Shown here one piece after another: positions 29,923 to 41,716 of a DNA stretch of 64,000 nt. The stretch covers positions 7,779,119 through 7,843,118 of the forward strand of contig CM020618.1 in assembly GCA_009829735.1 (NCBI GenBank), given 5' to 3'. Position 1 is the stretch's first letter, and every line of letters begins with the position of its first letter. A program made the translations under genes and the position numbers. Source of the DNA: Pyropia yezoensis. Its lineage: Eukaryota; Rhodophyta; Bangiophyceae; Bangiales; Bangiaceae. The notes under the pieces are model-generated. The model searched no databases and was not told the origin of the DNA. It was given only the letters and a program-made list of their open reading frames with translations.

Positions 29923-31364
29923 CGCCGTCGCTGTCGTCTTCGTCGTCGCCGGGGCTGCCACCCCCGCCGGCCGCGCCGCCGGGCGGCGGGGCTGGCGCAA
30001 CGCTGCTGCGGGTGCTCATTGCCGCGGCGCCCCTGTTCCGAGACCCCCCACCGGCAGACGGTGGCAGTGTCGACACGGCGGCGGGCGGCGGTGCACGGGG
30101 TGGCGGTGGGGGCGGGGGCGGGGGTGGCGGTGGCGGTGGGGGTGGGGGTGGCCGTGGGGGGGTGGCGGCCAAGGGGGATGGCACCCCCGTGACGGCCACA
30201 GACTTTGCGGTGCAGGCGGCGGTGGCGTTGTGGCTGCCCCGCGGGGAGGCGCTGCTTGCCGAGGAGGGGGTGGGGGGGTGGGACGCCACCCCGCCGGCGG
30301 TGCGCGACGCGGCCGTCGCCGCCTTTGTCCGCGTCGCGGGCGGCGGCGGCGGCGGCGGTGGGGGTGGCGGTGGGGGGGGGGGTGGCGGCAGTGGCACGAC
30401 GGCGGTGGCTGCCGAGCCGCCGTCGCCGCCCGACGTGCGGGCGCTCCTCGGGGACGGGGGTGTGGCGTGGACGCCCCGGCCTGTCGGGACGCCCGCGGCG
30501 GCGGCGGCGGTGGCTGCAGGGGCAGCCGGCGGTGGTGGTGGTGGCGGCGGCGGTGGCGGCGGCGGCGGCCGCCGCCTGTGGGTGGTGGACCCCATCGACG
30601 GCACCGCCGGCTATGTGGGCGGCCGCGGTCGCTACGCCCTGGGCGTGGGCGTCCTTGACGACCGCGGCGTTGCCGCCGCGGGGCTGCTGGTGGGGGGGGG
30701 GCGGGGGCGGGCGGGCCCCACGGCGGGGGCCTCCGCCTGGCCGTCGCCGCCCGCGGGGGGGGCGTCGCGTGGTACACTGCCCACGGCGCCGCGGCTGCCG
30801 ACGGGGGGGGCACGCCGCCGTGGTGGGGGCTCGACCCCGCCCCCTGCCCCGTCCCACCGGTGGCCGACCCCCCGCCGGCCGCCGCGGCGTCGGCGGCGGC
30901 GGCGGCGGCGGTGGCGGTGGCGGTGGGCGGCAGCGGCGGGCCGCCGCCCCCCCGCCCCCCGCTCCCGTGGACCACGTCGGGGGCGCCCCCCCCCGGGGCG
31001 GCCGCGCGGCTGGGTGCCTCCCGCGGGGGCGCCCCCCCCGTCCGGCTGTGCTGCGGAAGCCTTGTCAAGTACGCGGCGGTGGCGGCGGGGGTGGTGGGGC
31101 GGGCGGTCATCTGGGCGGCCGGCCCGGCCGGCGGCACCGTTGCCGTGTGGGACCACGCGGCGGGGGTGGGGGTGGTGGAGGCGTCGGGCGGGCGGGCGAC
31201 GCCCCTTGGGGGGGGGGGTGCTGGACCCGGACCGCAGCGGCCGCCGGGGGGGGGGGGGGGGGGGGCGCGTCCGCGTCGGCGACGCGGTTGCCGTCACCGC
31301 CGCGGGGGTGGACCACGCCGCGTGGGTGGAGGAGGTCCGGGCCGCGGTGCGTGGCGGCGCATGA
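29682..31364 (+). CDS. 3'(2'),5'-bisphosphate nucleotidase / inositol monophosphatase-like, frame disturbed at poly-G tracts
   Basis: Motifs of the lithium-sensitive phosphatase fold appear in order: KGDGTPVTATDFAVQ (HAL2/SAL1-type), WVVDPIDGTAGYVGG (metal-binding DPIDGT) and, in another frame, LCCGSLVKYAAVA and VWDHAAG. The first frame covers 29682 to about 30690. Coding then moves to the next frame after the G-run at 30689-30710 and returns near the G-run at 31208-31219 to end at 31364. HAL2/SAL1 enzymes hydrolyse PAP to AMP, whereas IMPases act on inositol phosphates; KxDxTPVT favours the former. The N-terminus is Arg/Ala/Ser-rich with a poly-Ser (TCG)n run and may be an organelle-targeting peptide. 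Gly-rich inserts sit between motifs. It converges on the MFS gene, 193 bases apart. Confidence 0.75.
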
Positions 31365-31557
31365 CCACACCCCAGGCTTCCGGAGGGGGGGGGGGGGGGG
31401 GGTACGATAGGGTCGGCCTTAGGGTAGGTGCTTGTCCGATGGGGGGGTGGAAGGCGGACGAGGGCGCCACGCAGAAAAACCAGACGCCCCCGCCCCCCCC
31501 TTCCCCCCGTCCCCTGCCACCACCGCCCCACTTGACTTTTTTTCCTCTTTCTCTTTT

Positions 31558-33368
31558 TTACCGCCGCACCAGCCGCGGGTGCGCCACCGCCGACGCGGCG
31601 ACGGCGGCGCCCACCAGCGCCACGCCCGCCAGCGCGTAGAGCGGCGCGCCCGGCACCCCACGGGGGGCCCAGTAGCCATAGAGGGCGGTGGTCACCACCG
31701 GCGCGGCGGGGGCGGAGAGCGTCGCGACGGCGGCGAGCCCCCCCTGCAGACGCCCCTGCGCCGCGGGCGGCACCTGCCGGGCGGTGAGCGCCCGGAGGGC
31801 GGGGGCGGCGGCCCACGCGGCGGTTGCCACCGCCAGGGCGGCGTACAGGTGGGCCCCCCGGGTGGCGGCGCCCAGGAGGGCCAGGTAGGCGGCGTCGAGG
31901 AGGAACCCCGCGACAATGACCGGCGCCTCGCCGTGGCGCCCCGCCGCCGCGACGGCGGCGGGCGCCAGCAGCCCCTGCGACACCAGCAGCGCGCCGCCGA
32001 GGGTGGAGAGGAAGGCCGCCACGTCGGGCGTGTCCCACCCAAACTTGGCGTGCGCGTAAAAGTAAAAGATGGCGGCGGGGCCACGGGTGGCCACGTCGGA
32101 CAGGGCCGTCGTCGCCGCGAGCGGCCACAGGAGGCTGTCGGCGAGCAGCAGCCGCAGCGGGGGGAGGGGGTTGAGCTGCGCCGCCGCCCGCGCCACCACC
32201 GCCGTCCAGCCGCCGCCGCTGCTGCTGCCACAGGGGGGGGCGGCGGCGGGGGGGACGGGCGGGCCCTCTGCCCAGGGTGGAGGCTGGGTGGGCGCCCCTT
32301 GTGGCGGTGGCGGTGATGGCGGCGGCGGCGGCGGCGGGGTGGCCACGGACCCCGCCCCCCCCCCCCCCGTCTCGGGCAGCCACACCGCGACGGCGACGGC
32401 AACGGCCGTCACCCCCCCCGCGGCGGCCCAAAACGGGGCGGCCACCCCCCCCCACCCCTCCAGCACCCCCCCCACGGCGGGCCCAACGGCGAGCGCCACC
32501 GCCCACGCCACCCCCGCCGCGCCGTACGCCCCCGTCTCTGCCCCCGTCCCCGCCGCCACGTCCGCCACCACCGCCGACAGGGTCAGCGTCCACCCCCCCG
32601 CGGCGGCGGCGAGGACCGTCCCCGCCGCGTGCGCGGCCACCGCCCGCGGCGCCGCGCCGAGGACCCCCATCTCCACCGCCACCCCCGCCGCCGACGCGAG
32701 CAGCACCCGCCGCCGGCCGTACGTGTCGGCGGCGGCGCCCAGCAGCGGGGCGGCCACGACGCCCACGGCGGCGGATAGGACCGCCAGCCCCCCCGTGACG
32801 ACCGCCGCGGTGGGGGCGTGGCCGCCAACGGCGGCGAGCAGCGCCTTTGGCCGCACCGGCAGCACGGCGGTGAGGCAGCTGCCGTGCGCCGCACACGCCC
32901 CCAGCGCAATGCCCAGCGGGTACCAGTCGAGCCGCCGCCGTGGCGGCGCCGGGGGGGCGCCCGCGGCGGCGGGGGGAGGGGGGGGGGGGGGGGGGGGGGG
33001 GGCGCCGCCCCCGGACCCTTGTCCCTGTCACCGCCACTGCCGGCGGGGAGGGGGGGGTACGCCCCGGCGGGGGGCACCCCCGACGCGCGGGGGGGAGCCG
33101 CCGCAGGCGTCACCCCCACCCCGCCATAGACGCCGCCGCACCCGTTGCCGCCGCCGCCGCCGCCGCCACCACTCCCGCCGCCGCCAACCGGTCGGCACCC
33201 CGCCAGCGCCACGTCAAGGATGGCGGGCGGCGGGGGCGGCAGGGGAGCGCAGGCCCAGCCGGCCTCTGTGGCAGCGCGGCCGTCGCGGGACGTGCGCGCC
33301 GTGAGCGGGTCCGGGGGGGGAGGGGGGGCGCCGCCCGACGGGAGGAGGGGGCTGGTGGGGGCGGTCAT
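31558..33368 (-). CDS. Major facilitator superfamily transporter (TetA-like), N-terminal frame break at a poly-C tract
   Basis: The 435-codon frame (32865-31558) encodes repeated hydrophobic helices and the MFS loop motif AAADTYGRRRVLL after helix 2. A Gly/Pro-rich central loop and a second six-helix half (FYFYAHAKFGWDTPD, FLSTLGGALLVSQG) follow. The first helix (DWYPLGIALGACAAHGSCL) lies in frame just upstream of the listed Met, so the true start is earlier. The best upstream Met is 33368 (MTAPTSPLLPSGG), one frame away across a G-run of about 24 on the + strand (32979-33002). Homopolymer length error or polymorphism would explain this. It is an integral membrane exporter-type protein with unknown substrate. 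Confidence 0.75.
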
Positions 33369-33521
33369 GGCAGGGTGGGTGCCAGCACAAAGGGCGGGGA
33401 AGGGAGGGGGGCGGAAAGGGGGGGGGGGGGCGGAACTGTGAAGGAGGGGGTCGTAGTCGGGGAGGGGGGGTGTCGGAAGGGGACGCCGGAGGGGGCTGAA
33501 GTGGGGGGGGCAAGGAGCAAA

Positions 33522-33809
33522 GCGGAAGGGGGGCCAAGGAGGAGAGCGGAAGGGGGGCCAAGGAGGAGAGCGGAAGGGGGGCCAAGGAGGAGAGCGGAAG
33601 GGGGGCCAAGGAGGAGAGCGGAAGGGGGGCCAAGGAGGAGAGCGGAAGGGGGGCCAAGGAGGAGAGCGGAAGGGGGGCCAAGGAGGAGAGCGGAAGGGGG
33701 GCCAAGGAGGAGAGCGGAAGGGGGGCCAAGGAGGAGAGCGGAAGGGGGGCCAAGGAGGAGAGCGGAAGGGGGGCCAAGGAGGAGAGCGGAAGGGGGGCCA
33801 AGGAGGAGA
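33522..33809. repeat. 24-bp minisatellite, 12 copies
   Basis: Twelve near-perfect copies of GCGGAAGGGGGGCCAAGGAG plus GAGA stand head to tail, starting about 150 bases upstream of the likely MFS start. Because 24 is divisible by three, every frame stays open and gives artificial octapeptide repeats. Copy number is likely to vary. Confidence 0.9.
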
Positions 33810-34149
33810 GAGGAAGGGGAGCATGCACAAACCTACCCGGTGACAAAGCGGGGGGCTGGCGAGGGGGGCGGCGACGCGGGCCGCGCCCCGGCGGTGCCCG
33901 CGACGGGGCCACTGGCGAGGGGCGCGACAGCGGGCCAGCCACCACGTTGGCGTCGCGGGCGGCACCCGCCGCCCACGCTCATTGGTGATGGGGCGTGCCC
34001 CCGTCGTGGTGGATTCTGCCCTACACTGCCACCCTTCACTGACACTGTCACTGTGGGGGGTACACGTTCCGTGGGGGTGGGGTATGTATGTATGCCGAGC
34101 GCGTGGCGCGTAGGGACGAGGAATGTTTACCTATTCCGTCCCGCCGCCC

Positions 34150-34471
34150 ATCGCGGCGGCGCACCTCCTGCCGTCATGAGGGGGCGGGCGCGGGGGCAGG
34201 GCGGCGCGGCGGCCGGAAACACAACACAGGAATGGAAGCGCGCCTCGGCACCGCGCAACACCCTCCCCTCCCTCCCCCCACGCCGCCCTCGTCGACACTG
34301 GAGAGACCCCAGACGCCCGTGCGCACGCCACCCTACTCACGTCGACCTCACAGAACGGAGCAAAAAAAATACGACAAGAAGACTCCCGCCGTGCGGGTCC
34401 TCACCACCACGGCCGCCACCACCACCACCGCCACCACCACCACCACCACCACCACCACCACCACCACCCCC
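34150..34471. repeat. Diverged direct repeat, copy 1, ending in (CAC)n
   Basis: This segment (core ACGCGCCTCGGCACCGCGCA-like, then CGCCGCCCTCGTCGACACT) recurs at 35041-35395 in the same orientation with substitutions and indels. Both copies end in a CAC/ACC microsatellite (here 34405-34471). Confidence 0.65.
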
Positions 34472-35040
34472 ACCACCAGAGCGGTTCCCGCCGCCGGCGC
34501 GGCGTCGGCGCAGTGGGTGTTCTCTTGTCAAGAGCTGTTTGTCGCCCTTTCTCGACCATGACGAGCACGTCATGGTCGCTGCGGCTGATTGGGGGGGGCG
34601 GGGGCGAGGGCGAGGGCGGCCGGGAAGGCGGAGCCGGGAGGCGGGAGCGGGGGGCGTGGGGGGCGCCGGGGCGCCGTGCAACGCCGTTTGACCTCATTCA
34701 CGGCGCGGGGGTGAGCGGGGGGAAACGCCGGGGGCGCCCGTCGGCACCCCCCCACTGGCATTGGCATGCCGGCCGGCCGTCCACAGTCGACGGCGGTCTG
34801 GGCGCACGCGCCCGCCCGCGGCTCGGCCGCAGTCCCCGCCGTGGCCGCCGCCAGCGCGCCCCTCGGCGGGGCGCCGCCCGTGAGAACGGGGAGTCGTACA
34901 GCCGGGTCATGACCCGTAGGCCCTGATGGGCGTGTGCACGGGGGTGGCGGCGGTGGTGGTGGTGGCGTGGTGGCGCGCGACGCGTGGGGTACTGCACGCA
35001 CACTCTGAACTGTACTGTATGTATGAAGAGTACGTACGCG

Positions 35041-35094
35041 ATCGCGGCGGCGCGCCACCCGCCGCCACGAGGCGGCGCGGGCGCGTTGGGGGGG

Positions 35095-35139
<45 letters not shown>

Positions 35140-35395
35140 GGGGCACGGAGGCGGGAAATACAACTTGACTCAAGAGTGGAAACGCGCCTCGGCACCGCGC
35201 ACAACAACCCCCCCCCACACTCCGCCGCCCTCGTCGACACTCTAAAGACTCTAGAGACCCCAGAGGCCCGGGCGCACGCCACCGTGCTCACATCGCCCCC
35301 ACACAAGGGAGCCAAAAGAGTAGCAAAAACAAAAACGCCAGCCGTGCGGCCATCACCACCACCACCACCACCACCACCACCACCACCACTACTAC
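35041..35395. repeat. Diverged direct repeat, copy 2, ending in (CAC)n
   Basis: Second copy of the segment at 34150-34471, with an extra GGGCGC hexamer array (35097-35139, about seven units) and a CAC microsatellite at 35352-35390. It lies just beyond the 3' end of the ABC transporter gene. Confidence 0.65.
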
Positions 35396-35436
35396 CATCA
35401 CCGCTCACCACCCCCTCTACCACCACCTCCTCCCCC

Positions 35437-38400
35437 CTACTTGGTCAGCGACAGCACTGGGAGCATCCCGACGGGCGCGCGCCGCCGCTGGGGCGCCGAC
35501 CCCGCCAGGTCGTCCATGCTGTCAGACGTGGCGAGCCCCCCGGCGCCCCCCCCGCCCACCCCGTGGGGGGCGGTGCCGTGGGACCAGCCGCCCGCAGCGG
35601 CAGCCTCGAGGGCGCCCCCGCCGGCGGCGTCGACGGTCCGCCGCCGGCGGGGCGTGCCCGACCCGCCGCCACCACCCCCACCGCCACAACAACCGCCACC
35701 GCCAGCACCACAGCCGTCGGGGTCGCCCAGCGACGCTGCCCTCGCAAGGAGGGCCGGGGAGGCGGGCCACGGTGACCCATCCCAGCCGCCAGCACCCGCC
35801 CCCCCCTTACCCCCACCCCCACCGCCGCCGCCGCCGCCGCCGCCGCCCCCGCCGCCACCCCCGCGGCCAATGCCAATGCCACCACCGCCAACGCTGCCAC
35901 TCGCCATCAGGCCGTCCACGTCGGCGGTGGCGCCACAGTGCTCGGCGGCAAGCACCGCCAGCCGGTCGACCATGCTCCGCAGCCGCCCCTGCCACGCACG
36001 GGACGGCACGCCCAGGTGCCGCAGCGCCTCGGCCGTTGGCTCGCTGTCCGCCGTCATGATGGCCGCGCGGAGCGTCGAGTAGGCGTCGAGGACGGCGCGC
36101 GCGGGGGAGGTGGCCGCGCTGGCGGCGGCGGCGCCCTTGCGGCGGCACCCCACCGGCGGCGCCGCCGACAGCGGTGGCGCGGTGGAGGGTCCGTCGCACC
36201 CTCCGCCGCCGCCGCCGCCGCCGCCGCCATTGGCGTCACCGCCACGACCGCTGCGAGCCGCCCCCGACGCTGCGTCGCGGGCGACGGAGCGGAGGACCTC
36301 AGCGGTGGCCGGCCCCGTCTCGTCGACGAGCGACGACAGCGCCGACGTCGGGTCGGCGAGCAGCGCCGCCGGCTGCGCATACTCCACTACCCGCCCCCGG
36401 TCCAGCACGAGGATCTTGTCCGAGTCAATGACGGACCGCAGCCGGTGGGCAATGGTGAGGGTGGTGGCCGTGGCGAGCTTGGTCGCGATCGTCTGCCCCA
36501 CCGCCGTGTCGGTCGCCGCGTCAACCGACGCGGTGGCCTCGTCCAGTACCAGCACCGACGCGTCGCGGAGGAGCACCCGCCCGAGGCACAGCAGCTGCCG
36601 CTGGCCCGCCGACACCCCATTCTCCACGACGGGGGTGGAGAGGCTCTTGACCCACGACTTGAGGCCCGCCTCCTCGACGGCCGCCCACACCTGCGCGTCG
36701 GTGGCCTCGTCGAGCGGGTCCAGGTTGCCCCGGATGGTGGAGGAAAAGATAAACGCCTCTTGCGGCAGGATGGACAGGCGGGAGCGGAGGGTGGCCAGCG
36801 GCAGCTGCGCAATGTCCACCCCGTCCACCAGGATGCGGCCGGCGTCGAGCTCGGCCAGCCGGAAGAGCGCCGCCACCAGCGACGACTTGCCCGCCCCCGT
36901 GCGGCCGACAATGCCCACCCGCTCGCCAGGCAGGGCGGTAAAGGTCACCCCGTCCAGGACGGGCGGCAGGTCGGGGCGGTAGCGCATGGTCACGCCCTGG
37001 AACTCGATGCGGCCGGTGCGCGGCCAGCCGGTGCGCACCCGCACGGGCGTCGCAACAGGCTGGACGGCTGAAAAGCCAACGGGGTCGTCGGCCTTTTGGC
37101 CCACCTCGTTGTCCTCGTGAGGCACCGCGTCGCCCGAGTACTCCTCGATGCGCTCCAGGCTGCTCATCTGGCTCTCCGTGTCGGTCACCTGCCGCACCAC
37201 CCACGTGATGGACGACGACAGGCCGAGGAGGTACGACAGCATCAGGCCCGCCAACGATGGCGCGATGGTGTTCCGAAAGACCACCACCAGCGCCACCGCA
37301 CTGAACGTCAGCAGCGTGGATAAAAGGTCCAGGCGGGTGGCGAGCCACCGGTTGGCAGACGCGCCGAGGAAGGAAAACCGGTTGACGTCGTCCATGGCCG
37401 CCGCGTTGGTTGCCCGCGACCGCGCCTGCCCGTCGTACGCGCGGATGGTGGTGGCGCCGTCGACGGCTTCGGTAAAGTGCGATATCAGAGGAGACCGGGA
37501 CACGGACTCTAGCCGCCGAAGGTCCACCGACGACGGCCGGTAGTATTCCTGGACGATGAAAAATGCAATGCCGACGAAAAAGAGCGGAACCACAAACGTG
37601 GGGACGGTGAAGAGGACGACGGCAATGGTGCCCGTCAGGGATAGCACCATCCGTTGGACGCTCTGGAGGGCGCCAGACAGGGTGCTGTCGACCTTGTCCA
37701 AGTCTGCCACAAAACGGTTCAGGATGCGGCCGAGCGGGGTGCGGTCAAACCAGCTCATCGGCTGCGGGCAGCGACAGGCAGGATAAAACAGGGGGGGGGG
37801 GCGTAGCACAGGCAGGAAAAGACGGGGGGGCACAGCACAGGCGGTCAAAAGTCAGTCGCAGAGCAGCGATAAGAAAGGGTAAAGGAGCATTAGGGAGCAT
37901 GAGGGGTCAAAGTCAGTCGCAGAGCAGCAGGGGGAGCGGCCAGGGTCGTCGTGCGAGCGAGCGAGAGCGAAAGAGCGTCACGCCACACGGGAACCACCCT
38001 ATCGGCCGCGATGGCCCCGCAGGCTCCACCACAGCCCATCCTGTCCAGAGGCACACACGCAAGCCCACTGGGTGTAGCGGCCCAAGCCACGTACCGCCTT
38101 GAGCACCGACAGCAACAACCGCCGGTGAATAACACGCGACGCGCGCACCGCCGCGAGCGACAGCGCCGTTGTCGCAACAGCCGTGACGGCCACACTCGCC
38201 ACGCCCAGCGCCAAGTAGATCGACAGATAGTGGGCGTTGGCGTCGGCGCCGCCCGCCTCAGAAGCGTCAGACCAGAGGGACAGCCACCAGTTGAGGCCAA
38301 TGGACAGCGCCTGCGCGGCAACCGCACAGAGCACCACGCAGGTGACGATGGGCGCGCCGCCCAGGGCAGACAGGTAGAGCGTGTAGTTGCTCACCTTGAC

Positions 38401-41400
38401 ACGCCCAAAGGAGCGCGTCTCATCCTCGGTGAGGCGCCCGCTGGGCGTCGGTGCCGCCGCGTCGGCCGCCTTGCCGCCGTCGCCGGTGGCACCATACGCA
38501 CCGCCGCCACCGCCGCTGGCAGTCACACCCTTGCCGCCCAGCAGGGGTGCGCCCTCCCCCACAACGCCGTCCGCGGACGACACTGCCTTGCCGGACGCAC
38601 CACCGGTAGTGGTGTGGGCCGCCGCGGGCACCTCGCGCCTCACAGTGACGCTGTTCGCGTCGGCAGCAAGGCTCCCGTTGGCATGGGTGAGGCCGCCGCC
38701 GCCACCGCCGCCGCCATCACCTCCATTCACGCCAATCACGCCATTCCCGCTCGTGACCGGCTCGTGGTCCGACTCGGCGTTTAGTCCCTGCTCCCGAAGG
38801 AGGGTAGAAAAGTGCGACTGCGAGTCGGCGAGCAGCTCGTCGCGGCGGGCAAACTCGACGAGCCCCCCCTCCGCCACCACCGCCACATAGTCGACCGCCG
38901 CGGACGCCGCGTGGTGCAGCTGGTTGGTGGTCATCAGCCGCGTCTTGCCGGCCATGGCGCGCACAATGGCGGCGTCAAAGATGTGGCGGCCCACCGCCGC
39001 GTCCACCGCCGACAGCGCACAGTCGAGGAGCACCACGTCCGCGTCGGCGTAGAGGGCGCGCGCAATCGAAACGCGCTGCCGCTGGCCGCCCGACAGTGTC
39101 GTGCCGCGGGCGCCAATCTCAGAGGCCGCCCCCGCGGGGAGCGTTTCAGCAACGTCCCGGTCCAGGGCCGACGCCGTCAGGGCGGCGGCAAACCGGTCCG
39201 CGTCCCAGGGCGCCCCAAACGTGACATTGTCGGCGAGAGACCCATTCACGATAAACGGCGCCTGCTCCACAAACGCCACCCGCGCGGTCGGCCGGACGCC
39301 CGCGCGGCCGGCCGTGATGTGGAGCTCCCCGAGGAGGCCGTTGAGGAGGGAGGTCTTGCCCTCGCCGGTGCGCCCCACGATCGCCACCAGGGACCCGGCA
39401 GGCACGCGCATCGTGACGCCGGCGAGGATGGTCGACTCGAGGAGCTCCATCTCTGCCTGCGTTGCCGACGGGCTAGGGGGCTCCCACGAAAAGGACGCGT
39501 CCTCTGCCACCACGTCGGCGCGCACGCGGGACGCTTCGTCGGCGTCTGGGTCGGCAGAAGCTTCAAACACCTCGGCGGGTACCGCGCCCGGCCCCGTGTT
39601 GCGGGGCGGCAGCTCGGCGGCCGACAGGAAGCGCTCCATCCGGTCCACCGACGCCGACGCCTGCGAGATGGACACAATCACGTTGGGCAGGATGAGCAGC
39701 GGCGGGCGGAGGACGTTGAACAGGGCAATCGCCGGGAACACCACCGCCGCGTCCAGCCGGTTGCCCAGCAGCGCGTAGGTGACAAAGGCAGCCGTGGACA
39801 GCACAATGGGCAGGCTGGTCACCTGCGTCATGTTGGCGGCGCTCAGCAGGCCGGCGGTGCGGATCCACGCCAGCTCCGCAGCCCGCTCCCGTGACACGCG
39901 CTCGGCAAAGGCGGTTTCCCAGGCGTAGAGCTTGACCAGCTTGATGCTGCCGAGGAGCTCGCTCATGGCCTTGATGCGCGCGTCGGTGTAGGCCCACGCG
40001 CGCTCCCGCGCGCGCTTCATCCGCGCGATAACCCACCCCTGGAGGGGCATGGAAACGCTCAGCAGGGCGAGGCCCACAAACGTGGGGGCGGGGCCAAGGA
40101 GGCGGACCAGCAGCACTAGCGCCACCACCACCTGGAGGGCAGAGCTGCGCGCGGTCCACCCGACAACGGTGAACACACCACGAGAAAACAAAAGAAAAAA
40201 CAGCCACAGAGCACCAGAGGACACACATACCCACCACAAGGTCGCGTCAGTAGAGCTGCCATGCCAGCATCAGACGACAAATGACAACAAAACAACAGCA
40301 CCCCACGCGTCTCGTTCACCCCGTCCCCCCCCCCTCCTCCCCCTCCCCCCCCCGCACGGTCGGTCCACCAACACACCTCCACACCATGTGAAGAACCAGC
40401 GCCAGGTCCGCCACCCGCCGCGCGTCTGACGCCATCAGGTTGGTAATGGCGCCCGACGAGAAGCTGGCGCGCGCGTCGGGCGCCAAGCACAGGGCCTTGT
40501 CAAAAACAACGCCCACCAGCGCCGCCCGCGACCGCACCTGCACCACGGTAATGGCGTTAAAGTACTGGTTGAACAGGAGGGACTGGAGAACAAATGCGGC
40601 GAGGAGGCCAAACGCCAGCCACAGGCCGTCCGCGGTGCCAACCCCACCGCCGCCACCACCACCACTCCCCCCCGCAGCGGCGGCGACGGCGGCGGCCGCT
40701 GCGTCGGCCGCCCGGGCGTCCTGGAGAAACCGCACTACCGAGCCCAGCAGCAGCGGGGGCACAAAGTTGAGCACATCATTCCCCAGCTTGAACACCCCCC
40801 CCGCGGCGAGGCGCCCGCCAAAGGCAGCCGCCAGCGCGCGCCACAGGCTGCCGCGGGCGGCCGCCCAGGCGGGCGCAAACTCCGCGCGCGTCACCACCGC
40901 GGCCGTCGCGTCGGGTGCCAGCGGGGGGAGCGCGGCGGGGACGAGCGCGGCGGTGCGGCCGCGGCGGATGGCCGGGGACATCCACCGGAAAAAGAGGATG
41001 GAGAGGGCGGAAGAGCGGGAGGGGGAGGGGGGGATGGCGTCGGGGGAAGGGGTGCCGCCCCCCCCACCACCACCCGCCGCCGCCGCCGCCGCCGCCGCCG
41101 TCGCCGCCGCTGCATCCTCAGAGATGGACGCGTACGCGCCGCTGTCGCTGCCAACGCCGCGGCCACGCCGGCCGTGCACGTCCACGGCGGTGGCGACCAC
41201 CACCGCCACCACCGACAGGGCGGCGGCGGGGGCCAGGCCCGGCACGCGGGACCGGCCCGCCCGCCCCAGCTCCACCGCCGCGTAGGCAATGGCGTAGAGC
41301 CGAAACACCGCCACCAGCGGCAGGCCCCCTCGCCACCACCCTGCCGCTGCCGGTGGGGGGCGGCCGCCAAACCGCCACGCCACTGCCGGGGCGGCGAGCA

Positions 41401-41716
41401 GCCACGCGACCGCCTCGGTTAGCCGCAGCCCATCGCCACCGCCACCGCCACCGCCAGCGCCACCGCCACCGCCACCGCCACCGCCCAAGACGCCGGTGCT
41501 ATCAATGGCGGTGACGGCTGCCGCCAAGGCGGCGACTGCGAGCGCAAAGGCAGGCGCCAGCTGCGCCGCCGCCACTGCCCGCACCGCCGCGCGGCGGGCG
41601 GGCCCGCCCGCCGGCGGTGGCACGGGTGGCGGGAAAAAGGGGGTGACGGTGAAGAGGGCGACCGCCGCGGCCGACGCAAAGGATGCCGACAGCAGGGACG
41701 ATACCGCGGTGGCCAT
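35437..41716 (-). CDS. ABC transporter, ABCC (MRP) family, three exons
   Basis: Exons 41716-40377, 40144-38095 and 37761-35437 join to 1904 codons. Both junctions are GT-AG, and splicing gives continuous homology-like text (HMVW-S-SALQVVV and LLSVLKA-PMSWFDRT). The start MATAVSS is chosen because a pyrimidine-rich CAG acceptor lies just upstream, so a 5' exon is possible. Layout: N-terminal helices, TMD1, NBD1 (Walker A GRTGEGKTS, signature LSGGQRQR, Walker B VVLLDCALSAVD), a Gly-rich linker, TMD2, NBD2 (GRTGAGKSS, VSAGQRQ, VLVLDEATASVD) and a low-complexity tail. NBD1 has Cys where the catalytic base normally sits. ABCC proteins export glutathione and other anionic conjugates, often into vacuoles; the substrate here is unknown. 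It is divergent from the MYND gene. Confidence 0.9.
37762..38094 (-). other. Intron 2 of the ABC transporter gene
   Basis: 333 bp, GTACGT...CCCGCAG, phase 0, joining VLKA to PMSWFDRTPLG. It contains a 23-base direct repeat (GTCAGTCGCAGAGCAGC core) near 37850 and 37912. Confidence 0.85.
40145..40376 (-). other. Intron 1 of the ABC transporter gene
   Basis: 232 bp, GTGTGT...CGCGCAG, phase 2: AG + C restores a Ser codon between transmembrane residues MVW and SALQ. Confidence 0.8.

Noticed and set aside
33522-33809. CRISPR-like array
   Set aside because: Copies are contiguous with no unique spacers, so it is a minisatellite. The host is a eukaryote.
32583-33965. 460-codon minus frame with repeated PPWPPFRS
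   Set aside because: The repeats are read from the 24-bp minisatellite, which stays open in all frames. Only the portion from 33368 is used as the possible MFS start.
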